Virus record (IMG/VR): IMGVR_UViG_3300035126_000343
Location: 1-22,297 of that record
Source of the DNA: a virus
Length of the DNA stretch: 22,297 nucleotides
Direction: 5' to 3' (one strand)
Shown here one piece after another: positions 7,401 through 14,285 of the stretch. Under the pieces are notes generated by a model. It was not told the DNA's origin. It was given only the letters and a program-made list of their open reading frames with translations, and did no database searches. How positions within the stretch are numbered: the first letter of the stretch is position 1; every line of letters starts with the position of its first letter. Position numbers and translations under genes: made by a program.

Positions 7401-10400
7401 GCTGCTTGCCATAGCGGCTACAGCTGCAGCTATAAAAGTTGCAGATGTCCTACTCAACCAAAAACGACTTAATGATGAAGTACAGCGTAGCTTAAACATA
7501 GCGTCTAAAGCTCCCTCGGGTAGCGTAGCATCTCAAATTGCCAAAACAGAGTACGAGCTTCAGGCCGCACGTAAAAAAGCTGCCAGTGAACTAGATAAGG
7601 CATCCGATCCCTTTAATTTCGGGTTCAGCGCAGCTGAAGCTGCAGCACAGGTTGTACGCCTTGAGGATAAGCTAGTTAGCCTTAAAAAGACCTATAAGGT
7701 TCGTCTTGAACTTGATACTATATTCAAGGGAATAGATCCTACCGCTGGTGTACCCACTGGATACAAAATTGTTAATGGGCGTCTAGCTTACCTTAGCCCT
7801 GGGCAGGGCTACATCGACGCTGAAACAGGTAAGCCTGTTGCTACTGGACCTACCAAATTCGCGGAAGGACAAGCAGATGGTAAAGACAAGCAAGCTAGTT
7901 CCTACCTACAAGCGTTTGAGCAGCGCGAAGAAGCCATTACACAGGCACGCCTTCAGCGCGAAGAGCAGATTGCGGAACTCCGCAAGCAGTCGCTGGAACA
8001 GGCCCGCCAGCTGGAGCGCCAGTTCGCCGATGAGCGGCGTGCCCTGGAACGTGAGATAGCTCAAAGCAAGCGGGGTACGGCGGACATTGAGGAGGACATC
8101 GCTAGGCAGCAACGCCTCTTGGCCGGCGAAGACCCTCGCCTGATTGAAGCCGAGCAGCGCATCGCTGATGTCTACCGCGAAGCCCGCGAACGCGACATCA
8201 AAATAAAAGAAGACTACACCGACCGCGAGTTTAACCGCGCACGCACCGTCGCGGACTTCCAGAAAAACACAGCGGACCAAATCAACAAAGCTAACGAAGC
8301 GTACGCTAAAACGCTTGGCAATATACACCGCACCTACGCACGCGACGTGGGCAAAATTCTGGATGAAGCCAGCGGCAAGACGGCTAGGCGTTTGGCTGCG
8401 GCGGGCAGGCTAATTACAGCTATATCTGATCTACAAGCCTTACAAGTACAGCGCGTGCGGCTCGGTGTGTCCCCTGTGCCGTCTGCGGCAGATATGGCTC
8501 CCGAGTATAAACAAAAGTTAGATGATATAGAGCGCTTCAATAAGCAGCTTTTGCAGTCACGCCGTCAACAACAAGTTACTGCAGATAGCTTCTTTACCGC
8601 TTATGCGGACCAGCCACAGTTTGAAGACGTTGCAGGTTTGCAACCATTTCCGCTTCAAAAGATGCTGAAGCAGATCGGGCGACCTTTCACTCGTTTGTAC
8701 AACAGAATTGAGTCGGCGGCTGAGAGTGCGTACCCATATTCGCGTAGAGAGGTCAAGCAGATGCTTGCACCGGATCCTAAGCGCACGCAGCGTGTCCTAG
8801 AGCGGGCGGAGAGAGTAGAAAACGTAAGACAAACATGGTCACCCGTCGATGCAGAGTGGCGGCAAAGAGACAATAACTGGAGGAGCAACCCGCGCAGCAA
8901 GCCCGCCGCAGCAAGCTTCTCCACGTTTGAACAGGTTTTAGGAAACTTAACAGACACGGTATTCAAGAAGCTTAACTCACAGGGCGCCATTTACGGTATT
9001 CTTGGCGATATTAGTGACTATCTATCCGATGCCCAGCTTCGTATAATAAAAACTGGAATTATGGAGCAGCTAAAGCAGGGCACTGCTCCTAGTCGTCTAC
9101 TGCAACACACAGACGGCAGGTCTAGTTTCACGTCAAGGCCTAATATAAAGAGTGCAATCAAAAAGTTGACGCTACAAGCTATTACAGAGCTGCAACGAGC
9201 TGGCGCAAAACCTGGCATAGCTGGTGAGTATAGCCCACTTATTTTCGATCAGCCGCGCATCGTACCAGGCGTAGCCATAAATTTTGAAGGCGCTATGCTG
9301 CCAGGCGGCTTTGGAACGTCGAAGCTTGCCCGCAACCTAGGAAACGTCGCCTCCGGCCAACTGCAGGGTGTACTTGCAGGACTAACAAACACACTCATTG
9401 CCGGAACCCCTTACCGCGTAGGCGATCCAGTTGGTCCGAACATCCGCCCGATTCCTGTGCAGCCGGCCACGAAGGGCGCTCCAGAATCCAGCGCCGCCGC
9501 TGAGGATGCCGCACTATCCCAAGGTGCTAAGCAGCTACAGCTTGATCTACTTAAGATTCGCGTAGATAGCGTAAAACCACTTGAAGATCAAACACGCCGC
9601 CTGCAGGAGCAAAACGACCTATTCAAAGCACAACAAACTTACTTACAGCAAGGCATTACGCCGGCACTTGCAGAACAGTTCGCCCAAGTCGATCAGCTGG
9701 GAGCGTTGCAGCGGCAAATAGCCGAGACGGAAAATACAGATGCCGTAAACAGAGCCCGTACTGCGGGGGCTAGTGAGCAGCAGATACAGACGCTTATTCA
9801 GCGTCACAGTACGCTAACCGCTCAGATCGACTCCAACGTGCAGCGCGTAAAAGACTTGGCTGTCGCCTATGAAGACGCCCAGAAGGCAGCACGCTTCACA
9901 CAGGATGAGCGTATCGGCCTCGGCCTACGCGAAGGCGCCGAAGCTTACGTCCAGTCAATCGGCACCATGCGCGAGGCCACGGCCCAGCTCGCCCAGACCG
10001 GCATCAAGGGCGTCGAGGACGCCATCTTCAGCCTCGTCACCACCGGCACCGCCAACTTCCGCGAGTTCGCCGCCTCGATCCTTAGGGATACGGCTCGCAT
10101 GATCATTCAGCAGCTAATTCTGCGCAGCGTTATGCAGATCATCGGCGCCGTTGCTCCTAGTGGTGGTAGCTTCGGTAAGGGGTACTTCGATCCAATTACG
10201 GGCAAAGGGGCCGCTGGACCGAACTTCGGTTTTGCCATGGGCGGCGCTTTTGCGAAGAACGGCATCGTCCCCTTTGCCATGGGTGGCGCGTTCCAGCACG
10301 ACGTGACCGCTTACGCCATGGGTGGTGTCGTCGATCAGCCGACTATGTTCAAATTCGCTGATGGCGGCGCCGGCCGCCTCGGGCTTATGGGCGAGGCTGG

Positions 10401-10635
10401 CCCGGAAGCCATCATGCCCCTACGCCGCCTCCCCAGCGGAAGGTTGGGCGTCGAGGCAGGCGGCGCTGGAACGGGCGTCGTCGTCAACGTGAACGTGGAC
10501 GCCAAAGGCACCGCCGTCGAAAGCGATCAAAGCAATGGCCAAGCGCTAGGCGCGGTCGTAGGCGCAGCCGTGCGTGCGGAGATCGTCCAGCAACAACGCC
10601 CAGGCGGACTGCTTGACTCCAGTCGCCGGCGATGA
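4486..10635 (+). CDS. H: Tape measure protein
   Basis: At 2049 residues this is by far the longest gene and sits directly after G/GT, as tape measure genes do. Residues 1-600 are charged helical/coiled-coil sequence rich in Arg, Gln and Glu. Residues about 631-685 are Gly-rich and hydrophobic (GGIFGGPEGLIGGLAGLPFG). Residues about 690-840 match the conserved tape-measure N-terminal domain, including the segment QALSAAASVTRDLNIP and SAEELNQIAERLPGTFTLFA. Residues about 918-995 are a second hydrophobic stretch, probably membrane-interacting. Residues about 1143-1285 form a strong coiled coil. The C-terminus has three AMGG repeats (about 1916-1947) and the classical GLMGEAGPEAIMPL motif at 1966. 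It acts as the ruler for tail length and is ejected on infection. Codon use is visibly mosaic. Confidence 0.93.
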   Translation: MAKQIEDIIVRLGLEKFEGLDKIRSSFRDLSKVTKMSEQDIIGARDSIFEFAKTAGNSEAVTKGLVSALQGLRSQADMCGDAYEELRRDIENVEAASRGYTAQAVAQRASLSAQYGAITNNTEALRRQRTALIELQQATRGGSQLFTQLGTDIQRTTTRLEEIEGIQRRTNATLNRGLPSSSAKIRRDLQDVRDRISLEQAELERLQTLTAAERRQFSQGTELRGQSGVTRAIAEQERILATFRQQAGALDLSENVRQRRQAVRDANALFMSPDFTGTGSRTAEGLTRSFGDLPNTLAGINQGLSELRNRLDNTTIGTTAFTDAAIRAAAAQRELREATQGVAAAFVQQLRTGDIAPSLTNLREVISSVRTEQGLLDTSSTGGARAFQLLERQARSLERQLSALQATQASLAATPVSGFREFSQSITPQVGDAAIQGSIRRNRERQERERRRLEREAADFYSSQPTAPLLLPAAGQTTSTGRGMARRRLRMIEEEGPEFGTYGSGVETVFGESTLRRPRARAFMGLPALPEAETGLPSRSGTSPQAMEAQRATAARTATDLSAYRRAIREAAAANIGSVNSLNAYKDALENMRSAIAPTNADFGRLTKRIEAVDTQIEKLNLRTTRRKPLSGMQLAQGVGAALSGGIFGGPEGLIGGLAGLPFGVGGAFAGAAFGAQVGMFRQQLGTVTEYSARIDKLQIALRGIVGSQDAYSQALSAAASVTRDLNIPQEVAIQGMTRLSAAVKGAGGTVTDSAFAFRAVSEAVKATGGNAEQADGALLALTQVFSKGKVSAEELNQIAERLPGTFTLFAKAAGMTGPQLQKALQQGQVGLNDLMKFLQLISTEYGQTALKIADSSQEAGARLSVAMKNMQLEVGRALQPIGAALQNAFVDFITNTTPAAVAACKAIGNALTFIVVDPVGSELAKLTLNVGLATAGVLLLGPALKALAAAFTYAKTQVLALTAAMAKNPLTLLAIAATAAAIKVADVLLNQKRLNDEVQRSLNIASKAPSGSVASQIAKTEYELQAARKKAASELDKASDPFNFGFSAAEAAAQVVRLEDKLVSLKKTYKVRLELDTIFKGIDPTAGVPTGYKIVNGRLAYLSPGQGYIDAETGKPVATGPTKFAEGQADGKDKQASSYLQAFEQREEAITQARLQREEQIAELRKQSLEQARQLERQFADERRALEREIAQSKRGTADIEEDIARQQRLLAGEDPRLIEAEQRIADVYREARERDIKIKEDYTDREFNRARTVADFQKNTADQINKANEAYAKTLGNIHRTYARDVGKILDEASGKTARRLAAAGRLITAISDLQALQVQRVRLGVSPVPSAADMAPEYKQKLDDIERFNKQLLQSRRQQQVTADSFFTAYADQPQFEDVAGLQPFPLQKMLKQIGRPFTRLYNRIESAAESAYPYSRREVKQMLAPDPKRTQRVLERAERVENVRQTWSPVDAEWRQRDNNWRSNPRSKPAAASFSTFEQVLGNLTDTVFKKLNSQGAIYGILGDISDYLSDAQLRIIKTGIMEQLKQGTAPSRLLQHTDGRSSFTSRPNIKSAIKKLTLQAITELQRAGAKPGIAGEYSPLIFDQPRIVPGVAINFEGAMLPGGFGTSKLARNLGNVASGQLQGVLAGLTNTLIAGTPYRVGDPVGPNIRPIPVQPATKGAPESSAAAEDAALSQGAKQLQLDLLKIRVDSVKPLEDQTRRLQEQNDLFKAQQTYLQQGITPALAEQFAQVDQLGALQRQIAETENTDAVNRARTAGASEQQIQTLIQRHSTLTAQIDSNVQRVKDLAVAYEDAQKAARFTQDERIGLGLREGAEAYVQSIGTMREATAQLAQTGIKGVEDAIFSLVTTGTANFREFAASILRDTARMIIQQLILRSVMQIIGAVAPSGGSFGKGYFDPITGKGAAGPNFGFAMGGAFAKNGIVPFAMGGAFQHDVTAYAMGGVVDQPTMFKFADGGAGRLGLMGEAGPEAIMPLRRLPSGRLGVEAGGAGTGVVVNVNVDAKGTAVESDQSNGQALGAVVGAAVRAEIVQQQRPGGLLDSSRRR
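10231..10326 (+). repeat. FAMGGAF-type repeats near the tape measure C-terminus
   Basis: Three short in-frame repeats encode FAMGGAF, FAMGGAF and YAMGGVV, starting at 10231, 10273 and 10312. The DNA word GCCATGGG(T/C)GG recurs in each. Gly-rich repeats of this kind precede the GEAGPEAI motif in many tape measure proteins. Confidence 0.7.
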
Positions 10636-11801
10636 CGACATTTACATACACACCCGATTTTCCTGCAGAAGAGCGGTCGCAGCCGCGCATCCGTGGGTAC
10701 GAGGCAAATGGATTCACACTCCGCGTCGAAGATGGAATAAACCTTCTCACAGATAAGTGGCCACTTACATTCTCCGCTCGCAACTCCACCGATCGCACTA
10801 ATCTGCTGAGCTTCTTCGCCACGCAGAATGGCACAACCCCCTTCACCTGGGTAACGCCCTTCAACGAAACAGCTCAATTTATCTGCACAACTTGGGACTT
10901 AACCCTCGACTCGTGCCACCTTACAACAATCTCCGCTGAGTTTCAACTGGTCTACGTACCAGGGCAAACCAACATACCCGTAAGTAATGTACCTTCAACC
11001 GCCTTTACATGGATCCCTGACTTCACTACATCAAGAAACTTAGATAGCAAAGCGCGTAGGTCCGAATACGGGGATGGTTACGGACAGTCCGTAACTTTTG
11101 GCATAAACGCAGAAACAGAGAAGTGGTCACTCGTACTCAATAATCTCACCAATACGGAACGCGATGCCATCCGCGCTTTCTTGCGTGGAGCGGCCCGCAC
11201 ACCTTCATTTGAGTGGCAGAGCCCCTTAGGCGACACCGGCGACTATATCTGCGATGCCTGGACAACAACCTTTAACAAGTTTAACAACAGTTCGATTCGT
11301 GCTGACTTTACAAGAGTCTACGGTACGTTCCTTGTGTCCTTCGCAGGCTACGCACCAGGCTTCAACGCAATTATCTCTTACGACTTTGTGGGCGGCGCTG
11401 CTTATAGGGTCGCTCCTGGTATCACTGCAGTTATAGAGGCGGACTTCACAGGCGGATCCGCCCTTGCACCCGCAGCAGGTATCACCGCCACGATAGAAGC
11501 CGCCTTTGTCGGCGGTTTAGCGTCTACAGAAGCGCCTACACCACCTCCTTCTAGCACCGAAAGCGCTAGAAGCTTCTGGAGCGACTGGGCTTATTACGAC
11601 CCCGACATATTCTTGTACATCGAAGAAGCAACTGCGGATACAGGTAGCACTACAAGCTTCTGGAGCCACTGGAAGCACTACGACACCGAGATATTCCTGT
11701 ACGAAGAGGGCACGCCTACAGCAGCCGAGACGCCCGTGTACTGGAACAGGTGGCAGTCCTGGACCGAAGACCCTCCGCTGCTTTTTGAGGAGTCGTCCTA
11801 A
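10632..11801 (+). CDS. M: Minor tail protein M with two tandem M domains and C-terminal repeats
   Basis: This 389-residue protein starts in an ATGA overlap with the tape measure gene. Residues 2-115 (FTYTPDFPAEE through FTWVTPFNE and ISAEFQLVYV) form one phage minor-tail M domain. Residues about 125-235 (FTWIPDFTTSRN, RRSEYGDGYGQSV, RADFTRVYG) form a second, diverged copy; the second keeps the GDGYGQ motif better. Lambda gpM is 109 residues with a single domain. Residues about 238-298 contain three copies of an APGxxAxIxxxFxGG unit. From residue 314, three copies of a Trp-rich unit (SFWSDWxYYDxxIFLYxEE) with 27-28 residue periods run to the end. The M core builds the tail tip. The repeats look like an exposed appendage of unknown function. 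Confidence 0.85.
   Translation: MTTFTYTPDFPAEERSQPRIRGYEANGFTLRVEDGINLLTDKWPLTFSARNSTDRTNLLSFFATQNGTTPFTWVTPFNETAQFICTTWDLTLDSCHLTTISAEFQLVYVPGQTNIPVSNVPSTAFTWIPDFTTSRNLDSKARRSEYGDGYGQSVTFGINAETEKWSLVLNNLTNTERDAIRAFLRGAARTPSFEWQSPLGDTGDYICDAWTTTFNKFNNSSIRADFTRVYGTFLVSFAGYAPGFNAIISYDFVGGAAYRVAPGITAVIEADFTGGSALAPAAGITATIEAAFVGGLASTEAPTPPPSSTESARSFWSDWAYYDPDIFLYIEEATADTGSTTSFWSHWKHYDTEIFLYEEGTPTAAETPVYWNRWQSWTEDPPLLFEESS
11349..11525 (+). repeat. Three-fold Gly-rich beta repeat in the M-like protein
   Basis: Three tandem units of about 19 residues share the pattern (A)APG-I/F-xA-x-I-x-x-DF-x-GG: YAPGFNAIISYDFVGGAA, VAPGITAVIEADFTGGSA and PAAGITATIEAAFVGGLA. The regular hydrophobic/Gly spacing suggests stacked beta strands. 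Confidence 0.75.
11571..11798 (+). repeat. Three-fold Trp-rich repeat at the M-like C-terminus
   Basis: Units start at residues 314, 342 and 369 of the host protein. Each carries (S/Y)-(F/Y)-W-x-x-W followed by YYDPDIFLYIEE or a variant. The first two units share the exact DNA word AGCTTCTGGAGC (11571 and 11655). The third has diverged (VYWNRWQSWTEDPPLLFEE). Confidence 0.8.
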
Positions 11802-11808
11802 GCCTCGC

Positions 11809-11814
11809 TACACT
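11809..11814 (+). promoter_or_regulatory. Candidate promoter -10 box (TACACT) at the start of the accessory block
   Basis: GCTACACT lies 37 nt before the ATG at 11852, in the 50-nt gap after the M-like gene. TTGAGG at 11785-11790 is 18 nt upstream and could act as a weak -35. The word and spacing match the elements at 3767 and 15126. No terminator is visible between the M-like stop and this box. Confidence 0.45.
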
Positions 11815-11851
11815 GAGCACATAAGCGTCCATCATCTACGCCCTACCCGTT

Positions 11852-12220
11852 ATGGCAGCCCCCAATATCAAGAGCGGCAGCTCCGTCACGACCGTCACCG
11901 GCAAGACCGTGGGCTATGCGGTGACTACCTCGATGGCTGCAGCGTTGAGCAATGGCGCCAGCAGCGGCAAGGTGCTGAAGATTAACTCGGTGTACTGCGC
12001 CAACGTGGACGGCTCCGCAACTGCTGACATCAGTTTGGAGCACTACAACGGCACGACGGGGTTTGCGATCGGCAAGACCATCGCCGTACCGGCTGACGCC
12101 ACTCAAGTCCTCGTAACCCGCGAGGCATACATCTACCTAGAGGAAGGCCACAGCCTCCGCGCACAGGCCAGCGCTGCTGGCGACCTGGAGCTGGTCATCA
12201 GCTACGAGGACATCAGCTGA
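11852..12220 (+). CDS. Small virion protein, fibre- or decoration-type
   Basis: The 122-residue protein (MAAPNIKSGSSVTTVTGKT, then KVLKINSVYCANVDGSATADISLEHY and a final DLELVISYEDIS) is all-beta in appearance. It follows the layout of small phage structural proteins in which VYxxNVDGxAxADISxE strands are followed by IAVPADATQVLV and LEEGHSLRAQAS. I recall similar proteins among cyanophage virion components; this is from memory. It opens a separate unit behind a TACACT box and is coupled by TGATG to the first LamG-like gene. It is probably a structural base or trimeric partner for those proteins. GC-rich, even codon use suggests good expression. Confidence 0.6.
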   Translation: MAAPNIKSGSSVTTVTGKTVGYAVTTSMAAALSNGASSGKVLKINSVYCANVDGSATADISLEHYNGTTGFAIGKTIAVPADATQVLVTREAYIYLEEGHSLRAQASAAGDLELVISYEDIS

Positions 12221-13014
12221 TGCTCGGCTTCAACGGCGGCCTCATGGGCGTTCAGCGCACGCCTGCAACCAGCTCAGCGCCGGGCCTCTGGTTCCAGAAT
12301 GAGCAGAGCGTGGCGAAGCGTGCCGGGATTTGGCCGCAAGTCCTCACCGATCCCACGGCAGGGCTGTCACCTGTCCTTTGGTACGATTTTGCCGATGAGA
12401 CTAAAGTGACAACTTCGGGCTCAGCAATCACTGCGGTTACAGACAAGGGAAGCAATGGCTGGACATTATCAGTTGGTGGCACAAGCCCACAGTATGTGAC
12501 TGGCATCAACAGTAAAAAGTGCTTGGACTGGGGCACAAGTCCATCTCACGCCAACTTCATGTATAACAGCAGCAGCACTTCCACAACAATCGGCGAGGTG
12601 TATGTAGTTGTCGATGCAAGCTTCGGTGGCACTGCAAGCAATTATGCCGGCCTTTTTACTTCGTACACCAATGCCTGGTACATGCTGGCATACAACCAAT
12701 CGCTTGATGAGTCGGGCACAGGCTTCAATCGGCTGTTTGTCAATGGTGGCACCAGCAACAGGTTCTCAGGAGCGTTATTTAACTCGCCTTCTATTGACAA
12801 CCCTGCGATCATGCGTATCAATAATTCATCCAGCACCACGTTCAGCACTACTGGCGGCTTCCAGATTGGCAACGATCGCGGCAACTCAAACCTTAATCGC
12901 GGCTGGTGCGGCTTGATTGGCGAATACATCGTCTTCTCCTCTGTGCTGAACAGCACTGATCGAGACTCACTGCAGGCATGGTTGGCCTTCAAATGGGGCA
13001 TCACGCTGGTCTAA
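12220..13014 (+). CDS. LamG/ConA-like lectin domain protein, copy 1
   Basis: The 264-residue protein has a short head segment (MLGFNGGLMGVQRTPATSS), an Ala/Trp-containing linker (to about residue 45), and then a concanavalin A/laminin-G-like domain. The domain signature is AGLSPVLWYDFADETKVTTS, followed by ITAVTDKGSNGWTL and a distal FQIGNDRG, GLIGEYIVFSSVL and FKWGITLV. Such domains bind glycans or other surface ligands; in phage tails they sit on fibres or tip appendages. It is one of three tandem paralogues in this block. The start overlaps the previous stop (TGATG). No signal peptide is present. I infer a host-surface-binding or virion decoration role. The ligand cannot be read from the sequence. 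Confidence 0.75.
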   Translation: MLGFNGGLMGVQRTPATSSAPGLWFQNEQSVAKRAGIWPQVLTDPTAGLSPVLWYDFADETKVTTSGSAITAVTDKGSNGWTLSVGGTSPQYVTGINSKKCLDWGTSPSHANFMYNSSSTSTTIGEVYVVVDASFGGTASNYAGLFTSYTNAWYMLAYNQSLDESGTGFNRLFVNGGTSNRFSGALFNSPSIDNPAIMRINNSSSTTFSTTGGFQIGNDRGNSNLNRGWCGLIGEYIVFSSVLNSTDRDSLQAWLAFKWGITLV

Positions 13015-13016
13015 CC

Positions 13017-13430
13017 ATGCTTTATTCCCACAACGCCACCGCCCCAGCGCCCCTGCCGCACCGCATCCGCTTTGCGGACGGCAGCACCCGCACGGACGCC
13101 AGCACCTTCACGCCTGACGAGCTGGAGCGTGCCGGCTACTCCGGCCCCTACGAGCGCCCCGAGTGCAACCCGAAGCTGGAGACGATCGACTGGGACGGCA
13201 GCGCCTTTGTGGTGCGCCCCTACAGCTTCAACGAGCTGCAAATGCAGCACGCCAAGGTCCGCGATCAGCGCATCGAGCTGCTCAAGGCAAGCGACTGGAC
13301 GCAGATTGCTGACTACGACCTCGGCGCTGATCGTGAAGCTTGGGCCGCCTACCGCCAGGCCCTGCGCGACCTGGCAGATGCGCCCAACCCATTTGACATC
13401 ACCTGGCCGCAGCCACCCGCCACCACCTAG
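13017..13430 (+). CDS. Tail fibre assembly chaperone-like protein (Phage_tail_APC type)
   Basis: This 137-residue protein ends with a region typical of small fibre-assembly chaperones: VRDQRIELLKASDWTQIADYDL followed by EAWAAYRQALRDLADAPNPF and a closing Trp-Pro-rich segment. In that family the R-x-x-R-x-x-L-L-x-x-(S/T)DW and W-x-x-YRQ-x-L-R-x-L patterns are characteristic. The N-terminal half (residues 1-75) is a beta-rich domain with Asp-Gly-Ser turns. I chose the ATG at 13017, two bases after the previous stop, because a longer frame beginning at 12978 would lie inside the LamG gene. Its place between two LamG copies suggests that it helps them fold or assemble. No Shine-Dalgarno is visible. 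Confidence 0.7.
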   Translation: MLYSHNATAPAPLPHRIRFADGSTRTDASTFTPDELERAGYSGPYERPECNPKLETIDWDGSAFVVRPYSFNELQMQHAKVRDQRIELLKASDWTQIADYDLGADREAWAAYRQALRDLADAPNPFDITWPQPPATT

Positions 13431-13432
13431 CC

Positions 13433-14233
13433 ATGTCCCCCGTATTCGCCACCAACGGCGGCCTCTCCGGCGCCAAGCGCAACATCAGCACTGTCGCTGC
13501 TTCAGGCATCTGGATGTTGGAAGAGCAGGCACTGGCAAAACGGATCGGAACCTGGCCAGTCAGCGGAAATCCAATACCCGGGCTATCGCCGGTACTGTGG
13601 TACGACTTTGCTGACGAAGCAACAGTTACTACATCTGATACAGAAATCACGGCAGTTGCTAGCAAAGGAAGCCGTAACTGGACTCTTACCAAGAGCAGCA
13701 CTGGCCCGCAGTACGTGACTGGTATCAACGGCAGAAAATGCCTGGATTGGGGATCGAGCGGGGCACATAACAACTTTATGAGAACAACTGACACAACTTC
13801 TACTGCGATTGGTGAGGTATATGTAGTTGTTGACGCCAATTTCGGCAGCGCCGGATTTGCTGGGGGCTACGCTGGCTTATTTACGGGAACAGGTGGAGGC
13901 GCGTGGTACGTGCTCGCCACAAACGGTGGAATGACAGAAAATGGAACAAATTTTGATCGTATGTACGTCAATGGCGGCGCTAGCAACAGATACTCAGACC
14001 TCCTATCCACCCCGAGTATCGACAATCCGGCAATTCTTCGGTTAAATAGCTCTTTCAATCCATACTTTAATGCTGCGGATGGCTTTCAGATTGGAAACGA
14101 TCGCACCAACGGAAACCGTGGCTGGTGCGGTTTGGTTGGTGAGTACGTTGTATTCTCATCCGCGCTCAGCAGCGTAGACCGCGATGCTGTTCAGGCTCAC
14201 TTGGCAGTGAAGTGGGGCATCACGCTGGTGTAG
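13433..14233 (+). CDS. LamG/ConA-like lectin domain protein, copy 2
   Basis: The 266-residue paralogue of the gene at 12220 has the same plan. It has an N-terminal GGLSGAKRNISTVAASGIW segment, then SGNPIPGLSPVLWYDFADEA and VASKGSRNWTL, and ends with FQIGNDRTNGNRGWCGLVGE and VKWGITLV. Differences concentrate in the middle surface-loop region (about residues 95-200), where copy 2 has an extra SAGFAGGYAG segment. The SGNPIPGLSP linker is shared with copy 3 but not copy 1, so copies 2 and 3 may be the more recent pair or have exchanged this part. It starts two bases after the chaperone-like gene (TAGCCATG), with no Shine-Dalgarno. Confidence 0.75.
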   Translation: MSPVFATNGGLSGAKRNISTVAASGIWMLEEQALAKRIGTWPVSGNPIPGLSPVLWYDFADEATVTTSDTEITAVASKGSRNWTLTKSSTGPQYVTGINGRKCLDWGSSGAHNNFMRTTDTTSTAIGEVYVVVDANFGSAGFAGGYAGLFTGTGGGAWYVLATNGGMTENGTNFDRMYVNGGASNRYSDLLSTPSIDNPAILRLNSSFNPYFNAADGFQIGNDRTNGNRGWCGLVGEYVVFSSALSSVDRDAVQAHLAVKWGITLV

Positions 14234-14235
14234 CC

Positions 14236-14283
14236 ATGTTCTGCTTTTCTAGCCCCACCGCTTTCGCTAGCCCGAGGACTTAG
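14236..14283 (+). CDS. 15-codon mini-ORF between LamG copies 2 and 3, possible gene remnant
   Basis: ATG at 14236 follows the copy 2 stop by two bases, and TAG at 14281-14283 is followed after two bases by the ATG of copy 3. Both edges are TAGCCATG. The peptide (MFCFSSPTAFASPRT) aligns loosely with the first residues of the chaperone-like protein that occupies the same position between copies 1 and 2; both have a T-A-x-A motif at residues 8-11, and the DNA shares CCACCGC at the same offset. It may be the surviving start of a deleted chaperone copy. It may also be only a reinitiation spacer that hands ribosomes on to copy 3. Confidence 0.35.
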   Translation: MFCFSSPTAFASPRT

Positions 14284-14285
14284 CC

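Noticed and set aside
5103-7499. Several - strand frames of 95-244 codons inside the tape measure gene
   Set aside because: They are Arg/Ser/Ala-rich shadows of a well-supported gene, without ribosome binding sites or recognisable domains.
12978-13016. Upstream start for the chaperone-like gene
   Set aside because: It is inside the conserved end of LamG copy 1. The ATG at 13017 fits the repeated stop-CC-ATG junction.
13072-13614. 180-codon + strand frame overlapping the chaperone-like gene and LamG copy 2
   Set aside because: Translation is Arg/Pro/Thr-rich nonsense and it overlaps two supported genes in a different frame.
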